Part shown: positions 1 to 6,983 of the stretch, piece by piece
How the letters are laid out: each line of letters begins with the position of its first letter
Position numbering within the stretch: position 1 is the stretch's first letter
Assembly: GCA_002369195.1 (NCBI GenBank)
Contig: DFEW01000079.1
Coordinates: forward strand, 29,627 to 42,257
Direction of reading: 5' to 3'
Length of the DNA stretch: 12,631 bases
DNA from: Christensenella sp. UBA3792
Lineage (GTDB): Bacteria; Bacillota; Clostridia; Christensenellales; CAG-138
Position numbers and translations under genes: made by a program
The notes under the pieces: generated by a model
What the model was told of the DNA's origin: nothing
What the model saw: the letters and a program-made list of their open reading frames with translations, nothing else
The model's database searches: none

Positions 1-32
1 GCAAAAGACGGAAGGGTTGTCGAGCCGTCGTA

Positions 33-65
33 ATGTCATTCTGCGCCGCAGGCGAAGAATCTCGG
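33..65. repeat. Dispersed-type intergenic hairpin repeat
   Basis: This non-coding stretch contains an imperfect palindrome. ATTCT (38-42) pairs with AGAAT (56-60), and CGCC (44-47) pairs with GGCG (51-54), with a GCA loop and one G/A mismatch. Its outer form, TCATTCTG followed by GAAGAATCTCGG, resembles a dispersed intergenic motif I recall from many Clostridia; that is memory, not a search. A single copy is visible here, so its dispersed nature is inferred. Confidence 0.5.
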
Positions 66-120
66 AACGCAAAAGCATTCTGCGCGTACATTCGGAACGC
101 AAAACATCCTGCACGTAGAT
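62..120. repeat. Two-copy tandem duplication of about 30 bp
   Basis: Two adjacent units, 62-91 (30 bp) and 92-120 (29 bp), both begin TCGGAACGCAAAA and continue with CAT(T/C)CTGC(G/A)CGTA. They differ at a few bases and one indel. No open frame is supported across them. They directly follow the hairpin repeat at 33-65, so the two probably form one composite repeat tract next to the end of the ftsY transcript. Confidence 0.65.
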
Positions 121-167
121 GATTGCTGCAGTTGACACAGCGTACACACCGCGGGGCGGCGGTAAAC

Positions 168-199
168 AAAGAAGGTTCCCCGATCGGAGAACCTTCTTT
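168..199 (-). terminator. Bidirectional intrinsic terminator after ftsY
   Basis: A perfect 11-bp stem pairs AAAGAAGGTTC (168-178) with GAACCTTCTTT (189-199) around a 10-nt loop. It lies 12 nt past the ftsY stop codon. Read on the minus strand the stem ends in a T-rich tract broken by one G (CTTTGTTT). Read on the plus strand it ends in TTTTT. It can therefore end the rnc-smc-ftsY transcript and also stop anything entering from the left. Confidence 0.85.
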
Positions 200-210
200 T
201 TGCAAATCCG

Positions 211-1125
211 TTATTCCACGTCGAGCAGCGCGGCGGCAAAGTCGTTCGGGTCGAAGCGCCGCAGATCGTCGATGCCCTCGCCGACGCCGATGAAGCGCAC
301 CGGCACATGCAGGGTGTCGGAAATCTGCACGGTGACGCCGCCCTTGGCGGTGCCGTCCAGCTTGGTGAGGATGACGCCGGTGAGCTCGCACACGTCGAGG
401 AACGCTTCCGCCTGCGCGACGGCGTTCTGACCGGTGGTGGCGTCGAGCACGAGCAGCACCTCGCAGGGGGTGTCGGGCAGTTCGCGCGCAATGACGCGGC
501 GAATCTTGTTCAGCTCGTTCATCAGATTCTTTTTGTTGTGCAGCCGTCCCGCCGTATCGACGAGCAGCAGATCGCAGCCCTTTGCGCAGTAGGATGCGAT
601 CGCGTCAAACACGACCGCCGCGGGATCGGCGCCTTCCTGATGGCGCACCATCGGCACGTCGGCGCGCGCCGCCCATTCGCCGAGCTGCTCGGCCGCCGCC
701 GCGCGGAAGGTATCCGCCGCCGCGATCATCGGTCTGGAACCGGCTTCCTTGTATTCGTTCGCGATCTTGCCGATCGTGGTCGTCTTGCCGACGCCGTTGA
801 CGCCGACGATCAGAATGACCGCCGCGCCTTTGTCCGGCGCGAACGGCGTATCGACGCGCACCGCGTCAGCAATCAGATCCTTCAAGGCGCGCTTCGCTTC
901 CTCGCGCTCCTTGAGCTTGTTCGTTTTGACCTTCTCGCGCAGCGCGTCGAGCAGGCGTTCGGATGTCTCCATGCCCATGTCGGCAAGGATCATCGCTTCT
1001 TCCAGTTCCTCGTAGAAGTCGTCGTTGATGCCTTCCTTATTGAACAGGGTCGAAAACCAGTTGTTGGTCTTGTGCAGACCTTCCTTGAGCTTGGAAAACC
1101 AGCCCTTCTTTTCTTTCTTTTCCAT
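211..1125 (-). CDS. ftsY: Signal recognition particle receptor FtsY
   Basis: FtsY is the membrane-associated SRP receptor, a GTPase that docks the Ffh-ribosome-nascent-chain complex at the translocon. The 304-residue protein has a short basic N-terminus (1-30), a helical N domain (about 30-95) and an NG GTPase domain. Visible motifs are G1 GVNGVGKTT (108-116), DTFRAAAAEQL (138-148), DTAGR (190-194) and TKLDGTAKGG (254-263). The long acidic A domain of enterobacterial FtsY is missing, as is usual in Bacillota. I chose ATG at 1125 because it overlaps the smc stop by one base (TAATG), which implies translational coupling; a start at 1206 would lie deep inside smc. Its partner ffh lies about 6 kb away on the opposite strand. 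It is the last gene of the rnc-smc-ftsY unit. Confidence 0.97.
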   Translation of the reverse strand: MEKKEKKGWFSKLKEGLHKTNNWFSTLFNKEGINDDFYEELEEAMILADMGMETSERLLDALREKVKTNKLKEREEAKRALKDLIADAVRVDTPFAPDKGAAVILIVGVNGVGKTTTIGKIANEYKEAGSRPMIAAADTFRAAAAEQLGEWAARADVPMVRHQEGADPAAVVFDAIASYCAKGCDLLLVDTAGRLHNKKNLMNELNKIRRVIARELPDTPCEVLLVLDATTGQNAVAQAEAFLDVCELTGVILTKLDGTAKGGVTVQISDTLHVPVRFIGVGEGIDDLRRFDPNDFAAALLDVE

Positions 1126-4100
1126 TATGCCGTTTCTCCGAATCTCGCCGAGACGATACTTGAAATTCCTTTTTCCTCCATCGCCACGCCGTACAGCGTG
1201 TCGCACACTTCCATACTGCCCTTGCGGTGCGTAATGATGATGAACTGCGTTTCGTCCGAATACGCCTTGAGATAGTTCGCGAACTTCGACACGTTTGCCT
1301 CGTCGAGCGAGGTCTCGATCTCATCGAGCACGCAGAACGCCGGCGCTTTCAGCTTCAGCATCGCAAAGAGCAGGGCGATCGCCGTCAGCGCGCGTTCGCC
1401 GCCAGAGAGCAGCGAGAGCAGCTGCAGTTTCTTTCCCGGCGGCTGCGCGATGATGTCGATATCGCAGTTCAGCACGTCGCTCTTGTCAGAAAGCCGCAGC
1501 TCGGCGTGACCGCCGCCGAACAGCTGCTCGAACGTCTCCGTAAAGTTCTGCTGAATCTTCTGAAACTCGCGCACGAAGGTCTGTTCCATCGTCTGCGTGA
1601 GCTGTCCGATCAGCGTGTACAGATCGGCCTTCGCCTTTTCGAGGTCCGCAAACTGCGTGGAAAGCGTTTCGTGCCGCTCGGACACCGCCTTGTAATCCTC
1701 GATCGCCGAAACGTTGATGTCGCCGAGACCGCGAATCTCGGTCTTGATCGCGTTGACCCGGCTCTGCGTCGCGCCGACCGCGATTTCGCGGCGCAGCGGC
1801 AGCGCATTCTCGTAGGTCAGCTCGTATTCCTCCCAGATGCGGTCCGCGCTCTGCTTGAGCTCCATTTCGATGCGCGAGGTCTGCAGCTCGCTGCGGTGCT
1901 TGCGCTCGTCGATGCTGCGCACGGTATCCAGCAGCCCGTCGCGGTCGCGCCGGAACTGGCTCAGCAGCTCGTTGATGCGTGTGCGCTCGGCTTCGAGCTT
2001 GGACTGCTCCTCCTTGGCGAGCTTCAGCTCCGCCTGCTCGCCGGAAATGCTCGTTTCCATCTCGGCGAGCCGCGCGTTCGCCGCCTCGACCGACTGTGTG
2101 AGTGTTTGAATCTCCGCATCGAACATGCCGATCTTCTGCTCGGTCAGGGCGAGGTCACGGCTCAGCCGCTGCCGTTCCGCCTCGCGGGCGTCCGCTTCCT
2201 TTTCGAGCGCCATCGCGCGGATGCGCTGTTCGGTCAGCGCTGCGCTCATTTCCTCGCGCTTCTGCTTGTCCGCCTGGATCGCCGCCTGTTCGGTGCGGAT
2301 ATCCTCGGTGCTCAGCAGGTTCTGCTTTTTGATGTCGTCCTCGACCGTCGCCGCGTTGGTTCTGCGCGTCTCGATGTCGGCAAGACTCTCATTGAGGTCG
2401 GTCCGTTCGTCGATCAGCTCCTGCACGCCCTCCTCGGCGTCGCGCAGGTCGCGCTCGATGATCTCGCGCTGCTCCTTTAAGCGGACAAGCTCCAGCTCGT
2501 CGCCGTGCGCCGCCGATACGAACGCGTCGATCTGCGTGTCCTTCAAAAGGATCTGCTTCTTTTGTTCCTCGATTTCCTTCTGCTTATTCGCAACCGCCTG
2601 TTCCGCCTTTTTGAGCTGTTTTTTGATCTCCTCAACCTCGCGCTCGCGCCCGAGCAGGGAGAACCCGCCCTTTTTGAGACTGCCGCCGGTCATCGTGCCG
2701 CCGGTGGAAAGGAAGTCGCCCAGAAGCGTTGCGATGTGGAATGCGTTCTTCGATTTTTTGCGCAGCCGGATCGCGCTGTCGAGGTCCTCGACGATCACGG
2801 TTCTGCCCAGCAGGTAGTCCGCGATGATCTCGATGCGCTTGTCGCACTGCACCAGCTCGCTGCCCAGTCCGACCACGCCCGGCTCGTCGAGCAGCGCGCG
2901 TTCCTTTTCGGTCAGCGGGTTCGGGTTCAGCAGCGTCATCGGCAGCAGCGTAACCCTGCCGAGGTCCTTCGCACGGACGTACTCGATGACCGTTTTGGCG
3001 TCCTCAGCGGTCGTCGTAACGATGTTTTGCAGCGATCCGCCCAATGACATGCCGATCGCCGTTTCCACCTTTTTCGGGACCGTCAGGAGCTCTGCGACCG
3101 GTCCGATGATGCACTGCTTGAGCTCGGCGTTCGATTCCGCCGCCGACAGCAGCATGCGCACGCTATTCTGATAGCCCTCGTGCGAACGGATCATTTCACG
3201 CAGGACGTGTTCGCGCGAGGACAGCGCGCCGACGTTCTGCTCGTTGACCTTCAGCTCCGCCTGCAGGGCGAGGTAGTCCGATTCCATTTCGATGCGCTCG
3301 CGCTGCGCCGTCTTGCGCGCGGCGATGTGTTCGTTCATCGTCGCCGCCTGCGCCTGTTCCGCCTTGCGCGCGGCTTCCAGCTCCGCCTTGAACGCGTCGA
3401 CCTTGGCCTTTGCCTCGGCGTCCTCGCCGTCCAGCGCTTTGAGCCGGTCCTTGAGCGCCGCCGCCATCGTATCGAAGCGGGAAAGGTCGCTCTTTGCGTC
3501 GGCAAGCCGGTTCATGGCTTCCATGACCGCCGCCTTCTGCGCCTCTACGGCCGCCTCGCGGGCGGCGATGGAAGCGTCCGCCTGTTCGAGTGCCGCGGTC
3601 TGCGCTTCGATTGCATCGCGAAGCGCTGCGCGCTCCGTCTCGTCCTGCGCCGTCGCGGCGTTCTTCGCAAGCGCTTCGCGAAGTGCCTGTGCGTTCTGCG
3701 CAGCGCTCGATCGTTCGCCTTCGACGCGGGCGATCTCCTTTTTGGAATGATCGCGCCGTTCGATCAGCAGATTGCTTTCGCCGACGTGCGATTCGACGCC
3801 GGACAGCATTTCGATGACCTTGTTCTGCTGCGCCGCGGCGCGCTCGTCGATGTCGCGCACCTGCGATTCGAGCGAGAGCGAATCCGCCGCCAGCGCCTTG
3901 TCCCGCGCTTCGCTGAGCGCGAGCTCCTCCTGCAGCTGCGCGATCTGTTCGCCGAGCGCTTTGAGCCGCTCGTGCGAGCGGTCGCTCTGATAGAGGAAGA
4001 GGTTGACCTCGAGGTCCTTGAGCTCTTCGCGCAGTTTCAGGAACGTGCGCGCCGTCGCGCTCTGCTCCTCCAGCGGACCGAGCCGTTCGGACAGCTCCTT

Positions 4101-4685
4101 GAGCATGTCGGCGATGCGCTCCATGTTGCGCTCGGTATTGTCGAGCTTGCGTTCCGCTTCCTCCTTGCGCACGCGGTAACGCATGACGCCCGCGGCTTCC
4201 TCCAGCGCCGTTCTGCGGTCGTTGGATTTGTTCGAAAGGATCTCGTCGACGCGTCCCTGGCTGATGATCGAATAGCCGTCCTTGCCGATGCCGGTGTCGC
4301 GGAACAGCTCGGAAATGTCCTTGAGACGCACGTTGCGTCCGTTGAGGCAGTATTCGCTATCGCCGGAGCGGAACATGCGCCGCGTAACGGCGACCTCCTC
4401 ATAGTCAGTGGGGAGCTTGTGATCCGCGTTGTCGAAGGTGAGCGTGACCTCGCACATCGACTGCGCCTTGCGCTTTTCGGTTCCGTTGAAGATCACGTCC
4501 TCCATCTTGGAACCGCGCAAAGCGCGCGCGCTCTGCTCACCGAGCACCCAGCGCACCGCGTCGGAAATATTGCTTTTGCCGCTGCCGTTCGGACCGATGA
4601 CGGCGGTGATGCCGCTGCCGAACTGCAGTTCCGTCTTCTTCGCGAACGATTTGAAGCCGGAGATGTCGAGCCGTGTCAGTCTCAT
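1125..4685 (-). CDS. smc: Chromosome segregation ATPase SMC
   Basis: SMC is the ATPase core of the bacterial condensin, which works with ScpA and ScpB (not in this window) to compact and segregate the chromosome. At 1186 residues it matches the usual Bacillota length. Visible elements are Walker A GPNGSGKSN (31-39), Q-loop ISQG (about Q143), two long coiled-coil arms flanking a hinge at roughly 501-665 (ending near GGTMTGGSLKKGG), signature LSGGE (from 1093), Walker B FCVLDE (1117-1122) and the H-loop histidine near 1153. The Walker B/D-loop segment reads DEIETSLDEANV, where I would expect DEIEAALDDANV or DEVDAALD. The catalytic Glu is kept and the changes are mild. The ATG overlaps the rnc stop (ATGA) and the stop overlaps the ftsY start (TAATG), so the three genes are tightly coupled. 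Confidence 0.98.
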   Translation of the reverse strand: MRLTRLDISGFKSFAKKTELQFGSGITAVIGPNGSGKSNISDAVRWVLGEQSARALRGSKMEDVIFNGTEKRKAQSMCEVTLTFDNADHKLPTDYEEVAVTRRMFRSGDSEYCLNGRNVRLKDISELFRDTGIGKDGYSIISQGRVDEILSNKSNDRRTALEEAAGVMRYRVRKEEAERKLDNTERNMERIADMLKELSERLGPLEEQSATARTFLKLREELKDLEVNLFLYQSDRSHERLKALGEQIAQLQEELALSEARDKALAADSLSLESQVRDIDERAAAQQNKVIEMLSGVESHVGESNLLIERRDHSKKEIARVEGERSSAAQNAQALREALAKNAATAQDETERAALRDAIEAQTAALEQADASIAAREAAVEAQKAAVMEAMNRLADAKSDLSRFDTMAAALKDRLKALDGEDAEAKAKVDAFKAELEAARKAEQAQAATMNEHIAARKTAQRERIEMESDYLALQAELKVNEQNVGALSSREHVLREMIRSHEGYQNSVRMLLSAAESNAELKQCIIGPVAELLTVPKKVETAIGMSLGGSLQNIVTTTAEDAKTVIEYVRAKDLGRVTLLPMTLLNPNPLTEKERALLDEPGVVGLGSELVQCDKRIEIIADYLLGRTVIVEDLDSAIRLRKKSKNAFHIATLLGDFLSTGGTMTGGSLKKGGFSLLGREREVEEIKKQLKKAEQAVANKQKEIEEQKKQILLKDTQIDAFVSAAHGDELELVRLKEQREIIERDLRDAEEGVQELIDERTDLNESLADIETRRTNAATVEDDIKKQNLLSTEDIRTEQAAIQADKQKREEMSAALTEQRIRAMALEKEADAREAERQRLSRDLALTEQKIGMFDAEIQTLTQSVEAANARLAEMETSISGEQAELKLAKEEQSKLEAERTRINELLSQFRRDRDGLLDTVRSIDERKHRSELQTSRIEMELKQSADRIWEEYELTYENALPLRREIAVGATQSRVNAIKTEIRGLGDINVSAIEDYKAVSERHETLSTQFADLEKAKADLYTLIGQLTQTMEQTFVREFQKIQQNFTETFEQLFGGGHAELRLSDKSDVLNCDIDIIAQPPGKKLQLLSLLSGGERALTAIALLFAMLKLKAPAFCVLDEIETSLDEANVSKFANYLKAYSDETQFIIITHRKGSMEVCDTLYGVAMEEKGISSIVSARFGETA

Positions 4686-5368
4686 TTTGCCTCTAACCTC
4701 TCTAATGCGATGCGCGCCGCTTCCTGTCCGGCGCTCTGCTTGCTGTTGCCCGAGCCCTCGCCGAGCACCTCGCCGTCGAGCACCGCCTGCATCGTAAAGA
4801 CCTTTTTGTGGTCGGGACCTTCGGATCGGACGAACGCGTAGGTGACCTGTCTGCCGTGCGTTCTGGCGTGGATCAGCTCCTGCAGACGCGTCTTATAGTC
4901 CTTTTCGAACGCCGTCTCGCCCAAGTGCAGCAGCGGCAGCACGGTTGCGTGGATGAACGCGCGCGCCGGCTCCAGTCCGCCGTCGAGGAAGATCGCGCAG
5001 ATCACCGCTTCGAACGCGTCGGAGAGGATCGAGGGCTTTTTGCGTCCGCCGGACGCGTCCTCGCCCCTGCCGAGCAGCAGAAACGCGCCGAGCCCGATCT
5101 GCTGCGCCGCCTCAAAGAGCGCGGATTCGCAAACGACCGAAGCGCGGTTGCGCGTCATCTGTCCTTCTTTCATGTCCGGAAAGCGGAAAAACAGTTCCTC
5201 GGAGACGCACAGCTCCAGCACCGCGTCGCCCAGAAATTCCATGCGCTCGTTGTCCTTGCCTTCGCCGGAGTACGACGAATGCGTGAGCGCGCGCCGCAGG
5301 CGTTCCGGCTCGACAAACGTGTAGCCGATGCGCTGTTCGAGCGCGTGAAGATGTTCTCTTGTGAGCAT
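4682..5368 (-). CDS. rnc: Ribonuclease III
   Basis: RNase III cleaves double-stranded RNA and matures the rRNA precursors. The 228-residue protein has the catalytic domain signature NERMEFLGDAVLE (40-52), with metal-binding Glu44 and Asp48 and a second acidic pair Asp117 and Glu120 in SILSDAFEA. A C-terminal dsRNA-binding domain follows (about 157-226; DYKTRLQEL to GQEAARIALERL). The ATG at 5368 is preceded by GGAAAGG about 7 nt upstream, whereas an in-frame start at 5446 would add residues unlike the family. The stop overlaps the smc start by 4 nt. A terminator separates it from acpP upstream, and I see no convincing promoter in the 110-nt leader, which is rich in inverted repeats. Confidence 0.97.
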   Translation of the reverse strand: MLTREHLHALEQRIGYTFVEPERLRRALTHSSYSGEGKDNERMEFLGDAVLELCVSEELFFRFPDMKEGQMTRNRASVVCESALFEAAQQIGLGAFLLLGRGEDASGGRKKPSILSDAFEAVICAIFLDGGLEPARAFIHATVLPLLHLGETAFEKDYKTRLQELIHARTHGRQVTYAFVRSEGPDHKKVFTMQAVLDGEVLGEGSGNSKQSAGQEAARIALERLEAK

Positions 5369-5389
5369 AATAAACCTTTCCGATACCGT

Positions 5390-5419
5390 TTCCGAACCGG
5401 TCGCGCGATCGTTTCGGAA
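5390..5419 (-). promoter_or_regulatory. Inverted repeat in the rnc leader, upstream of its RBS
   Basis: TTCCGAA (5390-5396) and TTCGGAA (5413-5419) form a 7-bp inverted repeat. Partial inner pairing comes from the GC-rich CGATCGCGCGACCG segment (minus strand). The hairpin ends about 8 nt before the rnc Shine-Dalgarno sequence. More GC-rich self-complementary stretches lie just upstream: GTCCG/CGGAC around 5429-5442 and GGGG-AAT-CCCC near 5462-5473. A regulatory role is inference; E. coli RNase III is known to cut a hairpin in its own leader. Confidence 0.4.
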
Positions 5420-5482
5420 GCGGCACCTGTCCGCGGCCGGACGCACCGTTCCGGCCGGACGGGGGAATCCCCGCTTCTATCC

Positions 5483-5510
5483 AAAAAACCCGCACCGAGT
5501 TGTGCGGGTT
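5483..5510 (-). terminator. Intrinsic terminator after acpP
   Basis: On the minus strand a perfect 9-bp stem (AACCCGCAC with GTGCGGGTT, 5502-5510 and 5487-5495) encloses a 6-nt loop and runs straight into TTTTTT. It lies about 20 nt past the acpP stop codon. It should end the acpP transcript and so isolate rnc-smc-ftsY transcriptionally, unless it is leaky. Confidence 0.92.
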
Positions 5511-5530
5511 CGACTTCGAGAAAAATACGC

Positions 5531-5752
5531 TTACTTTTTGAGATAGCGAAGGATATCGCCGACGGTCTGCACCTTGGGCAGCTCTTCGTCGGGAATCTCG
5601 GTGTCGAATTCCTGCTCCATGTCCATGACGAGCTCAACGATGTCGAGAGAGTCCGCATGCAGATCCTCTACGAAGTTGCTTTCCATGGTGATGGATTTGG
5701 GGTCGATATCCAGCTGCTTTGCGATGATTTCGCAGATTTTTTCGAATTCCAT
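5531..5752 (-). CDS. acpP: Acyl carrier protein
   Basis: ACP carries growing acyl chains on a 4'-phosphopantetheine arm for fatty acid synthesis and supplies acyl-ACP to PlsX. The 73-residue acidic protein has the expected four-helix ACP pattern and the DSLD motif at 34-37, with Ser35 as the phosphopantetheine site. The ATG at 5752 follows AGGGAG with a spacing of about 6 nt; a longer start at 5824 would overlap the plsX stop and adds non-family sequence. It has its own consensus promoter (5796-5824) and its own terminator (5483-5510), so it probably makes a short single-gene transcript. A 5-bp hairpin (CGTCC/GGACG, 5766-5779) lies in its short leader before the RBS. The fabD and fabG genes often found between plsX and acpP are absent here. 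Confidence 0.97.
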   Translation of the reverse strand: MEFEKICEIIAKQLDIDPKSITMESNFVEDLHADSLDIVELVMDMEQEFDTEIPDEELPKVQTVGDILRYLKK

Positions 5753-5795
5753 GATTTCTCCCTTCCGTCCGTATGGACGCTTAAATCCACAAGAT

Positions 5796-5824
5796 ATTGT
5801 ATCGAATCTTGCGTGTTTTGTCAA
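5796..5824 (-). promoter_or_regulatory. SigA-type promoter of acpP
   Basis: On the minus strand a perfect -35 TTGACA (5824-5819) is followed by a 17-nt spacer and -10 TACAAT (5801-5796). Transcription would start near 5789, leaving a leader of about 37 nt before the acpP ATG. The -35 hexamer contains the plsX stop codon TGA, so the promoter is built into the end of the upstream gene. Confidence 0.85.
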
Positions 5825-6837
5825 TCCTCAATGTTCAAGGTCGCCGCAAACGCCGCGATCTTTTCGGTTACGCCGCCGCGCACGAGCCGCACGCCCTGCA
5901 GCATCGCGTTCTTGATCGACTTCGCATCCGAACTGCCGTGTCCCTTGATGACGCCGCCGTTCACGCCGAGCAGCGGCGCGCCGCCGTATTCGGTGTAATC
6001 GAGCTTCTTCTTGAGCGAGGCGAACGCGGGCTTGCCGATCAGTCCCGCCATCTTGCCGCGCACCGATTCCAGCAGCGTCGACTTGAGCATCGACGAGATG
6101 CCCTTTGCGACGCCCTCGGTCGTTTTGAGCACGACGTTGCCGTCGAACCCGTCGCATACCAGCACGTCGACCGTGCCCATCATCAGCTCGCGCGCCTCGA
6201 CGTTGCCGATGAAGTTCACGCCGTCCATGCCCTTCAGGCGCTGATGCGCCTCCTTGGTGAGCGCATTGCCCTTTTCTTCCTCCGTGCCGTTGTTCAAAAG
6301 TCCCACGCGCGGGTTTTTAACGCCCTCGACCGCTTCGAGGTACGCCGCGCCCATCAGCGCGAACTGCACCAGGTACCCGGGCTTGCAGTCCGTGTTCGCG
6401 CCGCAGTCGATGATCTCGGTGCAGCCGCCGGTGATCGTGGGGATCATCGTGGCGAGCGCCGGACGCTTGATGCCCTTCAGACGGCGGATGATCAGCGTTG
6501 CGCCGGTCAGCACCGCGCCGGTGGAGCCGGCGGAGATCACGCAGTCCGCTTCGCGGTCGCGCACGGCTTCGATCGCCTTGACGAGACTGGAATCCTTCTT
6601 TTTACGGATCGCCTCGGTCGGATGCTCGCCCATGCCGATCGTCTCGGTCGTGTAAACCGTCTCCACGCGGTCCGACACCGCCGGATGCGCGCGCATAAAG
6701 TCACGGAGGATCGCTTCGTCGCCGAACAGACGCAGCGTCACACCCTCGGACTCCCGTTCGTTCAGAAACGCCAGACAGCCGTCCAGCACCGCGGCGGGCG
6801 CGTTGTCGCCGCCCATTACGTCGATTGCAAGCTTCAT
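5821..6837 (-). CDS. plsX: Phosphate acyltransferase PlsX
   Basis: PlsX is a peripheral membrane enzyme that converts acyl-ACP plus phosphate into acyl-phosphate, the acyl donor for PlsY in the first step of phospholipid synthesis. The 338-residue protein has the family motifs in order: DVMGGDNAP (6-14), ISAGSTGA (101-108), [10 protein letters not shown] (144-153), [12 protein letters not shown] (180-191), VCDGFDGN (227-234), [10 protein letters not shown] (285-294) and HGSS (300-303). The ATG at 6837 is preceded by GAGG at short spacing and lies about 24 nt from the predicted transcription start; an upstream in-frame start at 6927 would include the promoter. acpP, which supplies its substrate, follows after 68 nt. 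It is transcribed divergently from ylxM through a shared control region. Confidence 0.97.
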   Translation of the reverse strand: MKLAIDVMGGDNAPAAVLDGCLAFLNERESEGVTLRLFGDEAILRDFMRAHPAVSDRVETVYTTETIGMGEHPTEAIRKKKDSSLVKAIEAVRDREADCVISAGSTGAVLTGATLIIRRLKGIKRPALATMIPTITGGCTEIIDCGANTDCKPGYLVQFALMGAAYLEAVEGVKNPRVGLLNNGTEEEKGNALTKEAHQRLKGMDGVNFIGNVEARELMMGTVDVLVCDGFDGNVVLKTTEGVAKGISSMLKSTLLESVRGKMAGLIGKPAFASLKKKLDYTEYGGAPLLGVNGGVIKGHGSSDAKSIKNAMLQGVRLVRGGVTEKIAAFAATLNIED

Positions 6838-6859
6838 AGATACCTCATATCCTATTATA

Positions 6860-6901
6860 TTCGATTGATTATACCGCAAACCGCGCGTCTTTGCAATCGA
6901 A
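6860..6901. promoter_or_regulatory. 8-bp inverted repeat spanning the plsX promoter
   Basis: TTCGATTG (6860-6867) and CAATCGAA (6894-6901) are exact inverted copies 26 bp apart. One arm overlaps the plsX -35 region and the other lies at its -10 edge and start site. The placement suggests an operator bound by a dimeric or looping regulator, but this is inference. It does not resemble the FapR site of Bacillus as I recall it. Confidence 0.4.
6868..6896 (-). promoter_or_regulatory. SigA-type promoter of plsX
   Basis: On the minus strand -35 TTGCAA (6896-6891, 4 of 6 consensus) is followed by a 17-nt spacer and a perfect -10 TATAAT (6873-6868). The predicted start near 6861 gives a leader of about 24 nt. 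A second TATAAT at 6859-6854 has no matching -35 and would leave too short a leader, so I prefer the first. Confidence 0.8.
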
Positions 6902-6911
6902 AAAATAATGC

Positions 6912-6939
6912 TTGACAATTGCCCCAAATCCGGTATAAT
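6912..6939 (+). promoter_or_regulatory. SigA-type promoter of ylxM-ffh
   Basis: A perfect -35 TTGACA (6912-6917), a 16-nt spacer and a perfect -10 TATAAT (6934-6939) place the start near 6946, about 38 nt before the ylxM ATG. The -35 boxes of this promoter and of the divergent plsX promoter are only 15 bp apart, so the two polymerases could interfere or share a regulator. Confidence 0.9.
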
Positions 6940-6947
6940 GGAACGAG

Positions 6948-6969
6948 TGTAAAGGAAAAAACCTTTACA
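6948..6969 (+). promoter_or_regulatory. Perfect 8-bp dyad at the start of the ylxM leader
   Basis: TGTAAAGG (6948-6955) and CCTTTACA (6962-6969) are exact inverted repeats around a loop of six A residues. The dyad begins about two bases after the predicted start. It could fold as a 5'-terminal RNA hairpin that stabilises the message, or act as a DNA operator. It is not a terminator, because no T-tract follows and the RBS lies just after it. Confidence 0.6.
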
Positions 6970-6983
6970 GCCCGGAGCAAGGT

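Noticed and set aside
133..160. TTGACA at 133-138 as a plus-strand promoter
   Set aside because: No -10 element lies at suitable spacing and no plus-strand gene follows; a terminator comes next.
1126..1206. Longer N-terminus for ftsY
   Set aside because: It would overlap smc by about 80 nt and adds residues unrelated to FtsY; the TAATG start at 1125 fits coupling.
3180..4841. 553-codon plus-strand open frame antisense to smc
   Set aside because: It is a shadow of smc in a GC-rich gene. The translation is low-complexity Arg/Leu/Phe-rich sequence, has no family motifs and no RBS, while the opposite strand encodes full-length SMC.
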